Below, one piece after another: positions 9,301 to 17,406 of a stretch of DNA of 64,000 nt (its first letter is position 1; every line of letters begins with the position of its first letter). The position numbers and the translations under genes were made by a program. The notes beneath the pieces are model-generated. The model saw nothing but the letters and a program-made list of their open reading frames with translations. It was not told where the DNA came from and ran no database searches. Source of the stretch: Candidatus Poribacteria bacterium (GTDB taxonomy: Bacteria > Poribacteria > WGA-4E > JAJDTR01); NCBI GenBank assembly GCA_028820655.1, contig JAPPIK010000025.1:62001-126000 (forward strand), written 5' to 3'.

Positions 9301-9872
9301 TTCGTCTCATCCTCAATCGCTGATTTTAGCGTGTTCAGTGCATCAAGCAACTCTTTTGTTTGGACAGATTCTACAAGGTAATCCCAGTCAATATCATCTC
9401 TATACAAAGCCATTAGCTCTTTCGCCCAATCGCCATCATCTATCGACCGCCAGTGGACATACGCGTTGACTCGATCGATGATAAGATCCTCTACGCCGAT
9501 AATATAGACGTTCAAGCCCTCAATCTCGACCTGAGTGATTTTTTCTTCGGACCCGGCGAGAACATCATCGGGAACCTCAATGGCAACATCCAAGTCGGGG
9601 TGGTACCAGTGCCTACCCATCCGATTGAACCCCCAACTTTCCAGTATGTTGCCGATCTCGGAACGCCTTGCACTGACGAGGTCAACATCCACGGTAGTGT
9701 AATCGCCGAGCGTGTAAAATTCTAGGGCATTGCCGCCGACAACAACAAAGGGCAATTCGTCTGAAGGTACCAATGCCGCGTTAGCTATCGCACAAACATA
9801 GAGCCGGCGACGCAGTGGGTCCTCAATTTTTTTGGCATTGTCAAGTTGTGTACGAAAATCCGATTGCGACAT
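9297..9872 (-). CDS. Nucleotidyltransferase-fold protein (DUF6036 / AbiEii-like)
   Basis: 191 aa. The N-terminal half has the signature of the DNA polymerase-beta superfamily: FVVVGGNALEF (G46, G47) followed by the acidic pair in TTVDVDLV (D62, D64), and a third acidic position in the LDVAIEV strand. These are the metal-binding residues expected of MNT, AbiEii and DUF6036 proteins. The C-terminal part (VEDLIIDRVNAYVHW) matches the helical part of the same group. It could transfer nucleotides to RNA or protein, or serve in a toxin-antitoxin pair with the overlapping small gene. It starts 3 nt after trpG stops, hence is probably co-transcribed with the trp operon. Confidence 0.72.
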   Translation of the reverse strand: MSQSDFRTQLDNAKKIEDPLRRRLYVCAIANAALVPSDELPFVVVGGNALEFYTLGDYTTVDVDLVSARRSEIGNILESWGFNRMGRHWYHPDLDVAIEVPDDVLAGSEEKITQVEIEGLNVYIIGVEDLIIDRVNAYVHWRSIDDGDWAKELMALYRDDIDWDYLVESVQTKELLDALNTLKSAIEDETK

Positions 9873-9875
9873 CTT

Positions 9876-10439
9876 TCAGCCTTTTAAGAAATTCTCCAGC
9901 AAATTTTTCCCTTCAGGAGTCAAGATCGACTCGGGATGAAACTGTACTCCCCAGATCGGGTAGTCTTTATGTCGAATACCCATGATTTCGTCTTCGTCGG
10001 TCCACGCAATGACTTGGAGGCACTGCGGAATACTGTTCTTTTCTACAATCAGCGAGTGATATCTCGTCGCCTCAAACGGATTCCGCACCCCCGCGAAGAT
10101 CTCCCGACCATCATGCTCGATCATCGATGTTTTCCCGTGCATCAATCGGTCTGCACGGACGACATTCCCGCCAAAAACATCTCCAATACACTGATGCCCC
10201 AGACAGACACCCAAAATCGGCACCTTTCCCGCAAAAGATCGGACGACGCCGCAGGAAATCCCAGCTTCACGAGGTGTACAGGGGCCGGGTGAAATGACGA
10301 TTTTTTCCGGTGAGAGGCGCTCAATTACATCCAACGTTATTTTGTCGTTTCGATGGACTGCAAGTTCCGCCCCCAACTCACCAAAGTATTGGACGAGATT
10401 GTAGGTAAACGAGTCATAATTGTCAATCATCAGAATCAT
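9876..10439 (-). CDS. trpG: Anthranilate synthase, glutamine amidotransferase subunit
   Basis: 187 aa class I amidotransferase. It opens [20 protein letters not shown]. The oxyanion motif SPGPCTP lies at 50-56, the nucleophile C79 is in LGVCLGHQ, and the His/Glu pair H168/E170 is in VQFHPESI. It supplies ammonia to TrpE for making anthranilate, or, as in many bacteria, to PabB for p-aminobenzoate. trpE is in the same operon, separated by a methyltransferase gene that ends 9 nt upstream. Regulated with hisI and trpE by the leader at 13.3-13.5 kb. Confidence 0.93.
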   Translation of the reverse strand: MILMIDNYDSFTYNLVQYFGELGAELAVHRNDKITLDVIERLSPEKIVISPGPCTPREAGISCGVVRSFAGKVPILGVCLGHQCIGDVFGGNVVRADRLMHGKTSMIEHDGREIFAGVRNPFEATRYHSLIVEKNSIPQCLQVIAWTDEDEIMGIRHKDYPIWGVQFHPESILTPEGKNLLENFLKG

Positions 10440-10448
10440 CGTTGTCTC

Positions 10449-11135
10449 CTAAGTGTTCCCCCGGATTCTCATCATCGCGTTTCCCCCTTTTTGAAACTCA
10501 TAGGTTACAGGACAGATGTCAACTGTAAAGCCCATTCCCCGGAAAAAAGATTGTATGGGTGAAATGTGCCGTGACGTTCTACAATCAAGCGCCAGTAGAG
10601 GAAAGATTCGTACCTCTCGCGAAACCCGGCAAAGCTCTTGTACGGATTCTCGGTGAAAAGCAAGTGATAACTGATCCGAATATAAAAAGAGCAAATGAGA
10701 GCAGACAGCAAAATCAAACTGTCCATCGTCAAAATAGAGTTTCGGCAATGACCACGGAAGATAACGCCCCTGCGCTCTGCCCATTTCGAAATCCTGCAGA
10801 AACATCCGCATCCGTTGAAGCCGGTAGCAGCCAAGATGTTCAGGGTTCGAAAAAAAATCCCACACAAAATCATCAGGCTTCTGTTTTACTTGATGGATAA
10901 CAGTATCATAGGTCTTTTCGATTCGAAGTTCAATCTGTTCTTTTGAAAAGGCGTAGATTGGATCGATTGATACCACGGTTTGTCCGAGCGCCTTCATCTC
11001 ACTGTTAAAACTGGCTGGCCCATCACCAACTCCCAAGATACGTGATGCCAATTCTTCGTTGGAGAGCATGAACATCTGTCTGTATTCCTCGAGTGATCGC
11101 CCCCATGGGACGACTTGATCGAGTTCCACACTCAC
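10449..11135 (-). CDS. SAM-dependent methyltransferase-like protein inside the trp operon
   Basis: 228 aa. Motif I of a class I methyltransferase is visible as SRILGVGDGPASFN, followed by an acidic residue at the end of strand 2 (VVSIDPIYAFS). The later DGQFDFAVCSHLLFLY matches motif IV. Related proteins are annotated only as SAM-dependent methyltransferases; the substrate is unknown. It sits between trpE (20 nt upstream) and trpG (9 nt downstream), a compact arrangement suggesting co-expression. No role in tryptophan synthesis is established for this family. The C-terminal part (FRGMGFTVDICPVTYEFQKG) completes the fold. Confidence 0.75.
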   Translation of the reverse strand: MSVELDQVVPWGRSLEEYRQMFMLSNEELASRILGVGDGPASFNSEMKALGQTVVSIDPIYAFSKEQIELRIEKTYDTVIHQVKQKPDDFVWDFFSNPEHLGCYRLQRMRMFLQDFEMGRAQGRYLPWSLPKLYFDDGQFDFAVCSHLLFLYSDQLSLAFHRESVQELCRVSREVRIFPLLALDCRTSRHISPIQSFFRGMGFTVDICPVTYEFQKGGNAMMRIRGNT

Positions 11136-11155
11136 GGTGTCCTCCTCGCAACTGT

Positions 11156-12640
11156 CTACTCCAACCCAGCTTCAGCCAGTTTGATTGCCCTTAGCACGGC
11201 TTGGGCTTTGTTGAGTGTCTCTTCGTATTCGGTTTGCGGAACGGAATCCGCTACGACTCCGCCGCCTGCTTGCACGTAAGCAATGCCATCCTTAACAATA
11301 AGAGTACGAATGATGATAGCCGTGTCGGCATTTCCGGAAAAGCTAAAATATCCGGCTGCCCCACCGTAGGGACCGCGGCGTGTCGGTTCTAGTTCGTCAA
11401 TAATCTCCATCGCTCGAATCTTGGGCGCCCCTGAAAGTGTTCCGGCAGGTAGACATGCACGGATAACATCAAATGCCGTCACGTTTTCACGAATCTCGCC
11501 AACCACATGCGAAACAATATGCATGACATGCGAATAGCGTTCAATTGCCATCATCTCACTCACGCGTACAGTGTGGAATTTGCAAACTCTCCCCAGATCG
11601 TTGCGCCCAAGATCAACGAGCATGACGTGTTCGGCACGCTCCTTTTCGTCAGCAATCAGCTCCTCAGCCAGTGCCACATCTTTAGCGGCCGCATTTCCGC
11701 GCGGCCGCGTCCCGGCGATTGGACGCGTTTCCGCAATTCCATCCTCAACTCGAACCATCATTTCCGGCGAAGTACCGGCTATCTGAACATCTCCCAGCTT
11801 CAAGTAATACATGTATGGTGACGGATTGACGGTGCGCAACGCACGGTACACGTCAAAGGTGTCAACTGACAACGGGGTGCACAACCGCTGCGAGGGAACG
11901 ACTTGGATAATGTCACCCGCGGCAATATATTCCTTCGCCTGTAGAACCACGCTTTCATATTCCGCCTGTGTGAAATTCGATTCCGGTTCAACCTCGTCCG
12001 TGACTGTACCCCGTGTTTTTGAAGGGGGCATCAACAAGAGATTTCTCAACTTGCCAATCAGCATGTCGACACGATCAATCGCACGCCGGTACCCACCTTC
12101 AACGTCCCCATCAACTCGAGCGTTCGCCACTGCCGTGATCCGATGACCAACCCGATCAAATATCAACAAGGTATCGGTAATCATAAAGAAGCAATCTGGC
12201 AGCCCTCGATCATCTTCCGTGCTGTCAGGCAACTCTTCAAAAAAACGCACAGCGTCATAGCTCAGGTAGCCGACGGCACCGCCGTGGAAGCGCGGCAATC
12301 CTTCGACCTCTACAGGCTTATAGCGCCCCATCAACTTCTCAAGTTCGCCGAGCGGATAACCGCTTTCGAATTCGGTTGTCGTGCCTGCCTCTAAATCCTG
12401 TATCCTCACCTGATTTCCTTTACTCTGAAACAGAATTGAAGGCTCACTGCCGAGAAACGAATACCTTCCAACGTGCTCGCCACCTTCGACACTTTCCAGC
12501 AAGAAACTGTATTCACCGGCATCGATCTTTTTGTATGCCGACACAGGGGTTTCCATATCTGCCAAAATAGATTTAAAGACAGGAATCAAGTTTCCGTGTT
12601 GAGCTTTTTTTCGAAAATCTTCCAAACTCGGATAATACAT
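11156..12640 (-). CDS. trpE: Anthranilate synthase, component I
   Basis: 494 aa, full length. The feedback-inhibition motif LLES is at residues 47-50, suggesting tryptophan inhibits the enzyme. Chorismate-binding signatures are present: FTQAEYESVVLQAKEYIAAG, IVPSQRL-type QVVPSQRL, IAGTRPRG, DEKERAEHVMLVDLGRNDLG and LPAGTLSGAPKIRAMEII. It makes anthranilate from chorismate with ammonia from TrpG. The gene starts 52 nt after hisI and is part of the same transcript, downstream of the mixed His/Trp leader. The YERYSHVMH-type sequence near the end is normal for TrpE and favours it over PabB. Confidence 0.95.
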   Translation of the reverse strand: MYYPSLEDFRKKAQHGNLIPVFKSILADMETPVSAYKKIDAGEYSFLLESVEGGEHVGRYSFLGSEPSILFQSKGNQVRIQDLEAGTTTEFESGYPLGELEKLMGRYKPVEVEGLPRFHGGAVGYLSYDAVRFFEELPDSTEDDRGLPDCFFMITDTLLIFDRVGHRITAVANARVDGDVEGGYRRAIDRVDMLIGKLRNLLLMPPSKTRGTVTDEVEPESNFTQAEYESVVLQAKEYIAAGDIIQVVPSQRLCTPLSVDTFDVYRALRTVNPSPYMYYLKLGDVQIAGTSPEMMVRVEDGIAETRPIAGTRPRGNAAAKDVALAEELIADEKERAEHVMLVDLGRNDLGRVCKFHTVRVSEMMAIERYSHVMHIVSHVVGEIRENVTAFDVIRACLPAGTLSGAPKIRAMEIIDELEPTRRGPYGGAAGYFSFSGNADTAIIIRTLIVKDGIAYVQAGGGVVADSVPQTEYEETLNKAQAVLRAIKLAEAGLE

Positions 12641-12692
12641 CCGGGGTCTCCTCTTGGCGAAACGCGAATCCGCTTTACGCTGCGTTCAAGTT

Positions 12693-13076
12693 TCACGAGT
12701 ACACTTCATCGGGATCAAATACCTTCTCACCTACAATCCGACTGGAAACGCCGTCGGAAGAGACTTCCCTAAAGAAACAGGAGCGATAACCGACGTGGCA
12801 TGCCCCGCCTTTTTGTTCCACCTTAATCAGTAGAGCGTCGCCGTCACAGTCATAGGCAACGGACTTGACGGTTTGAGTATGCCCCGAAGTCTCCCCTTTA
12901 ATCCAGTACTCCTGACGGGATCGACTCCAGAAACACACACGCCCGGAGTCCAAAGTTTTCTGCAATGCATGGCGATTCATAAAAGCCACCATTAGAACTT
13001 CATTGCTTTCATCATCCTGAATGATGGCGGGAATCAAACCGGACTGGTCAAATTTGAGTTCATCAAGTATTTCCAT
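12693..13076 (-). CDS. hisI: Phosphoribosyl-AMP cyclohydrolase
   Basis: 127 aa, HisI domain only, without a fused HisE. Characteristic stretches are [38 protein letters not shown] and the metal-binding DCDGDALL, with later Cys residues in [13 protein letters not shown]. It opens the purine ring of phosphoribosyl-AMP in histidine synthesis. A near-perfect ribosome site (GGGAGGAT) precedes the ATG at 13076. It is the first structural gene after the leader peptide and terminator, which explains why the leader carries His as well as Trp codons. The other his genes are not in this window. Confidence 0.95.
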   Translation of the reverse strand: MEILDELKFDQSGLIPAIIQDDESNEVLMVAFMNRHALQKTLDSGRVCFWSRSRQEYWIKGETSGHTQTVKSVAYDCDGDALLIKVEQKGGACHVGYRSCFFREVSSDGVSSRIVGEKVFDPDEVYS

Positions 13077-13252
13077 TACTTATCCTCCCTATTATAACAA
13101 TGGCTTGTGAACAACCTAAGTTGAACCGTTGTAGCATATGATCACAGCATGTATTAGAATACTCTTACCATTATTGAATTATTCTCTTTTCAGAACGGGT
13201 GTACATCTTTAAAGTCTCGTTAGCAGCAACTTGGATTAAGGTCATTCGGCAC

Positions 13253-13292
13253 AAAAAAAGCCGTAGACAAGGAGTTTCGTATGCCTACGGCT
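13253..13292 (-). terminator. Attenuator terminator of the hisI-trpEG operon
   Basis: On the minus strand, AGCCGTAG (13292-13285) pairs with CTACGGCT (13266-13259), followed at once by a run of T (to 13253). The loop is 18 nt. It lies 28 nt after the leader-peptide stop and 176 nt before hisI. A competing antiterminator is possible: GTGCCTTTGGT (13338-13328), inside the last leader codons, can pair with GCCGTAGGCAT of the 5' arm. The terminator is seen directly; the switch is inferred. Confidence 0.85.
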
Positions 13293-13320
13293 CTGATTAA
13301 TCAGATATGATTTCAACACT

Positions 13321-13449
13321 CTATCTTACCAAAGGCACACTCCCATCCTGAATGGCACGCCGCCACCAATGCCAATGATGAACAACAGTTTGAAGTTGAG
13401 GTCGTCGATCAAGAGTTTGCATGGGTTTACTTAATTCACGAGTCATCAT
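13321..13449 (-). CDS. Leader peptide with consecutive His and Trp codons (trpL/hisL-like)
   Basis: A 42-codon ORF starting with a double ATG at 13449 and ending with TAG at 13321-13323. Residues 24-29 read His-His-Trp-His-Trp-Trp: six regulatory codons in a row, encoded by CAT and TGG. It lies between a good promoter and a rho-independent terminator, upstream of hisI, trpE and trpG. Classical attenuation peptides carry runs of the amino acid made by the operon. Here both products, histidine and tryptophan, are represented. TGGCAT at 13374-13369 can pair with GTGCC of the antiterminator arm, giving the expected 1:2 pairing. Existence of the ORF is certain; ribosome stalling is inference. Confidence 0.82.
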   Translation of the reverse strand: MMTRELSKPMQTLDRRPQLQTVVHHWHWWRRAIQDGSVPLVR

Positions 13450-13466
13450 CGCGATATTACTGCTAA

Positions 13467-13496
13467 ATACTATCACAAACCACGTTAAGATGTCAA
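13467..13496 (-). promoter_or_regulatory. Sigma-70-type promoter of the hisI-trpEG operon
   Basis: Minus strand: TTGACA at 13496-13491 (perfect -35), an 18-nt spacer, and TAGTAT at 13472-13467 (4 of 6 matches to the -10). Transcription would start near 13460, about 11 nt before the leader-peptide ATG, so the leader ORF lies at the very 5' end of the transcript as in known trp and his operons. Bases 13497-13612 hold nothing else recognisable. Confidence 0.7.
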
Positions 13497-13612
13497 GAAC
13501 TTTTCAAGCCACGCACAAGAAACCATTTTTGCGACATAATTCCGTCGGAGCAATATCCCCAAGTTGCACAGGTTTATCGTCCGCCAGAGCACCATAGCGG
13601 TCATGCGGCGGG

Positions 13613-14800
13613 TCACTCTTTCTCGATGCCAGTTTCACGGTGGTATATCGCCGCCTTTGTCATACCGACCAGCGTAATAACCCAATTCATGCCATGACTC
13701 GTATATACAAGCGATTGATCGTCCTTCCATTCCGCGAAACCCCAATCTAGAAACGCTTCAAGTGCTGCATCCAATTCCTCATCCGACAGGTTGCATTCGC
13801 TTCTGATATCTTCTCGGGAATTTTTCTCGTTACCGAAGAAAAAGAGGTGCTTGAATATTCTGATAGTGTGGGAGTTGGTGAAGGCGTCCGCCAAGACCGC
13901 TACATTTTCGTCATCGGCGTCAGGGCTGTTGAAATATTCTTCCTGTTTCATGGTGAGAATACTAGCCGCCATATGCTGTGCTCCATCAGCCCCAACTTCA
14001 CCGAACGCGCCTATAGTTCCCCATCGAATCATTTGACCATCATCTTCCGGGATTTGTCGAAACTCTTTGACAGCCTGTTCAACAGTATCCTTAGCTGGCG
14101 GCGAGGGACTCGGATCCAAGCGCTCCAATAGTTGGCGAATTACGGCTAATTCTTCTCGGACCGAAATGATGTCTTGCGTGACCTGTTCGCCAAATTTGCG
14201 GCTGATCTCAATCCTGCTATCGGTTTGTCCAGTGCTCATACGTAACATCTCCTCTTTTAATCGTCTTCTAGCGCGATACATCATGCTACTAACAGCAGCA
14301 ACCGATATGGCTAGGCGGTCTGCAATCTCTTTGGAGGAGCAGTCGTCGTAATAGAAAAGCTTGATGATGTCGCGATGCGCTGGAGAAAGCGCATCAATTG
14401 CCCTTCGCAGCAAATCTTCCCGCTCTTGCTGCTCTATCATATCGTGAGGGGACGGCTCTTCATAGCAGCTGTATAACTCATGGACTTTGCCATCTTTGTA
14501 GATGCTGGCAATGTCGTCGAAACGCACGGTAGATTTTCGGCGTCTGACCCAAGAAACTGCGGTATTGACGACGATTCGACGCAACCATCGTCCGAATTTT
14601 CCTGCTTGCCGCAATGTATCAAGTCTAAAATACGCTTCAACGAACGCCTCCTGGGCAATCTCTTCGGCTTCGGATATATTCCCAACCTGACGAAATGCCC
14701 ACTGCTCTGCCAATAACTGGTAAGCATCCACCAACTTGCGATAATCATCAAGGTTGCCCGCCAACACGGATTCCACCAATCGGGCATCATCATTATTCAT
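13613..14800 (-). CDS. ECF-type RNA polymerase sigma factor with long C-terminal extension
   Basis: 395 aa from ATG 14800, chosen because AAAGGAA lies 9 nt upstream; an earlier in-frame start would add 14 residues. The first 190 residues are an ECF sigma: region 2 (AEEIAQEAFVEAYFRL, GKFGRWLRRIVVNTAVSWVRRR) and region 4 (LSPAHRDIIKLFYYDDCSSKEIA). The remaining roughly 200 residues include a linker and a segment, SREDIRSECNLSDEELDAAL, resembling a winged-helix (ArsR-like) domain. ECF sigmas usually end after region 4, so the extension may replace an anti-sigma as the sensor. No anti-sigma gene is adjacent. It lies between the leader region and leuD. Confidence 0.88.
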   Translation of the reverse strand: MNNDDARLVESVLAGNLDDYRKLVDAYQLLAEQWAFRQVGNISEAEEIAQEAFVEAYFRLDTLRQAGKFGRWLRRIVVNTAVSWVRRRKSTVRFDDIASIYKDGKVHELYSCYEEPSPHDMIEQQEREDLLRRAIDALSPAHRDIIKLFYYDDCSSKEIADRLAISVAAVSSMMYRARRRLKEEMLRMSTGQTDSRIEISRKFGEQVTQDIISVREELAVIRQLLERLDPSPSPPAKDTVEQAVKEFRQIPEDDGQMIRWGTIGAFGEVGADGAQHMAASILTMKQEEYFNSPDADDENVAVLADAFTNSHTIRIFKHLFFFGNEKNSREDIRSECNLSDEELDAALEAFLDWGFAEWKDDQSLVYTSHGMNWVITLVGMTKAAIYHRETGIEKE

Positions 14801-14834
14801 GCAATCTGTTCCTTTTGCAGAGGTTACACTGTAT

Positions 14835-14860
14835 TGTCGCACATCACCTCAAAATGTTAC
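14835..14860 (-). promoter_or_regulatory. Possible ECF-type autoregulatory promoter
   Basis: Upstream of the ECF sigma gene the minus strand has GTAAC (14860-14856), 16 nt, then CGACA (14839-14835). A -35 containing AAC and a -10 beginning CG is the usual ECF promoter form, and ECF sigmas often drive their own gene. With only two short boxes this is weak evidence. Confidence 0.25.
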
Positions 14861-15044
14861 TCACAATATTACACTTTTCTAGTAATTTTCTTCTCTTTGA
14901 CCACATTTCACCAACTAGTTTCGATTTAGGCTTCTGTGCGCTGTTTTCATTCTGAAACAATTAAGGCGCTTGCTCGGGAACATCATAATCCCAAACAAAC
15001 GCCTCTATTTGTCATGACAACTATTGATTGCTCTTCAGCAGTCG

Positions 15045-15635
15045 TCAAATTCCTCTCTTACTTTCGTATGCCGATATCTCGGTTTCAAACTGTAACGTCC
15101 AACCAATTTCATCCAACCCGTTCAAAAGACACTGTTTCTGAAACTCACCTATCTCGAATTCGTGATAGACGCCATTCGGTTGGGTCACCGTCTGTGATTC
15201 CAAATCGATAGCTAGCGCATAACCCGCTTGAGCTTCGATTTGCGCAATCGTGTCCGCGACAATATTCGCCGGCAAGGTAAGAGGCAATAGTCCATTCTTG
15301 AAGGAATTCCCCCGGAAAATGTCCGCAAACGACGGAGCGATGATTGCTTTGAATCCATACTGCTGCAGTGCCCAAGGTGCATGCTCCCGAGAGCTGCCGC
15401 AACCGAAGTTCGCACCGGTAACAAGGATGCTCGCCGATTGATAACGCGGAGCGTTTAAGACAAACTTCGGATTGGGGGTTCCGTCGTCAAGGAAACGCCA
15501 ATCATAAAAGAGATAATTCTCAAAGCCCGCTCTCTCGATACCTTTGAGAAATTGTTTTGGAATAATCTGGTCGGTGTCTACGTTTATTCGATTAAACGGT
15601 GCCGCAAGCCCCGTATGTTTCTTGAACGCTTCCAT
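15045..15635 (-). CDS. leuD: 3-isopropylmalate dehydratase, small subunit
   Basis: 196 aa, the usual length. It opens [31 protein letters not shown]. The swivel-domain motif [42 protein letters not shown] is clearly present in overlapping parts ([26 protein letters not shown]). It forms the heterodimer with LeuC that isomerises 2-isopropylmalate to 3-isopropylmalate in leucine synthesis. It follows leuC by 96 bases on the same strand. A gap of 244 bases to the sigma gene shows no T-rich hairpin. Confidence 0.95.
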   Translation of the reverse strand: MEAFKKHTGLAAPFNRINVDTDQIIPKQFLKGIERAGFENYLFYDWRFLDDGTPNPKFVLNAPRYQSASILVTGANFGCGSSREHAPWALQQYGFKAIIAPSFADIFRGNSFKNGLLPLTLPANIVADTIAQIEAQAGYALAIDLESQTVTQPNGVYHEFEIGEFQKQCLLNGLDEIGWTLQFETEISAYESKRGI

Positions 15636-15731
15636 TCTAGGTCTTCTCCTAAAAAACTCCCAAGGAATCTCACCGTGAGACTTCTGTGCTATCTATCATT
15701 CGGTACGAAATAACTGTCGCACCTCTATGCT

Positions 15732-17141
15732 TCAGTATGATTCCCACTCTCGTATGTCAACAAAATGTCCGGCAACCGCAGCAGCAGCCGCCATCTGCGG
15801 ACTGACGAGGTGGGTTCGCCCCCCTTTTCCTTGCCTACCCTCAAAATTTCGATTGGAAGTGCTAGCACAACGCTGTTCCGGCATCAGGATATCCGGATTC
15901 ATCCCCAAGCACATGCTACAACCTGCTTCGCGCCACTCGAAGCCGGCCGCACGAAAGATCTCGTCCAATCCCTCCGCTTCGGCTTGACGTTTTACACTTG
16001 CAGACCCCGGCACAACAAGGGCATTCACCGTTTCCGCAACCTTACGCCCCTTTGCAACCTCTGCGGCAGCGCGAAGATCGCTTATGCGGGAGTTCGTGCA
16101 ACTTCCGATGAAAACCTTATCAACTTCAACATCGGTAATATTGGTTCCCGGTATAAGTCCCATGTACTCCAGGGCGCGTTCGGTTGCCATTTTGGCATCG
16201 TCGGTCGGCATCTCCCCCGGATCGGGCACAACATCGGTCACATCAGCCCCCATGGCAGGATTTGTGCCCCACGTTACCTGGGGCGCCAACGATTGCGCGT
16301 CAATGTGAAGCGTCTTATCGTAGGTCGCGCCTTCATCTGTTGGTAATTCTCGCCACTCTTCCACCGCTCTGTCAAAATCCTGTCCCTTCGGGCTAAATAG
16401 GCGATTTGCCAAATATTCATAGGTCTCGTCGTCCGGCGCAATTAGCCCCGCTCGCGCCCCCGCCTCGATGGACATATTGCAAACGGTCATCCGCTCCTCA
16501 ATACTCAAGGCTGATATTGTCGAGCCGGTGTACTCAATCACCGTGCCGGTACCGCCATCCGTCCCGATTCGACGGATAATTGACAGTATAATGTCCTTGG
16601 CGGTGACACCGCGCCGCAGACTGCCATCAACTCGAATCTCGAACGTCTCAGGTTTGTGGTACAACAGACACTGAGTGGCAAGAACATGCTCAACTTCACT
16701 TGTGCCTATTCCGAGTGCAAAAGCGCCCATTGCGCCATGTGTTGAAGTATGACTATCGCCACAACAGATTGTCATTCCGGGCTGAGTGATGCCAAGTTCC
16801 GGCCCAATGACGTGAACTATGCCTTGTTCGGGACTATCAATATCGTACAATGTAATTCCAAACTCTTCGCAGTTCTTAGCTAACGTCTCCATCTGTTTTA
16901 CTGCTATCTGATCTTTTATGGGAAGCGATCTATCCGTTGTCGGGACATTGTGATCCATAGTGGCAACAGTGAATTCCGGATGCCGCACCGATCGCCCCGC
17001 GAGCCGCAGTCCTTCAAATGCCTGTGGTGTGGTAACCTCATGTATCAGGTGCGCGTCCATATAGAGCACGGTGGCTTCATCCGGCATCTCCCGAACAACG
17101 TGATTGTTCCATATTTTCTCAAACATCGTCATTGGTTCCAT
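15732..17141 (-). CDS. leuC: 3-isopropylmalate dehydratase, large subunit
   Basis: 469 aa, aconitase superfamily. Motifs include [26 protein letters not shown] and the 4Fe-4S ligands: Cys in [14 protein letters not shown] and the pair in [10 protein letters not shown]. It catalyses the isomerisation of isopropylmalate with LeuD. The start at 17141 is supported by TAGGAGATAGGAT directly upstream; a second Met lies at codon 4. No leucine-rich leader peptide is visible in the 265 bases upstream (17142-17406), where TATACT near 17178 on the minus strand could be a -10. Confidence 0.95.
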   Translation of the reverse strand: MEPMTMFEKIWNNHVVREMPDEATVLYMDAHLIHEVTTPQAFEGLRLAGRSVRHPEFTVATMDHNVPTTDRSLPIKDQIAVKQMETLAKNCEEFGITLYDIDSPEQGIVHVIGPELGITQPGMTICCGDSHTSTHGAMGAFALGIGTSEVEHVLATQCLLYHKPETFEIRVDGSLRRGVTAKDIILSIIRRIGTDGGTGTVIEYTGSTISALSIEERMTVCNMSIEAGARAGLIAPDDETYEYLANRLFSPKGQDFDRAVEEWRELPTDEGATYDKTLHIDAQSLAPQVTWGTNPAMGADVTDVVPDPGEMPTDDAKMATERALEYMGLIPGTNITDVEVDKVFIGSCTNSRISDLRAAAEVAKGRKVAETVNALVVPGSASVKRQAEAEGLDEIFRAAGFEWREAGCSMCLGMNPDILMPEQRCASTSNRNFEGRQGKGGRTHLVSPQMAAAAAVAGHFVDIREWESY

Positions 17142-17406
17142 ATCCTATCTCCTATTATCCTTGTGTTTTAACGCCGGTTTAGTATACCCGAATTACCGTT
17201 TACTGTCCACTTATCTGTTTTCCTCTCGGGCCTTTAAATGACGCTGATTCCGGCATGAAATATGGCATGGATCTCCAAAGCGGGATTCGAAAGACAGCGA
17301 ATTTGCCTAGGTCAGAGGATTGCGGTAGAAAATCGGGGCGGGGTAACCTATTAGGAATGGATGATTGAAGCGAAAAACGGTATTCGTTTGAGCGCCTCTC
17401 TTCAAT

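Noticed and set aside
14990-15044. Stem AGGCG...CGCCT near the end of leuD as a terminator
   Set aside because: The stem is only five pairs with a long loop and no T-run on the leu strand.
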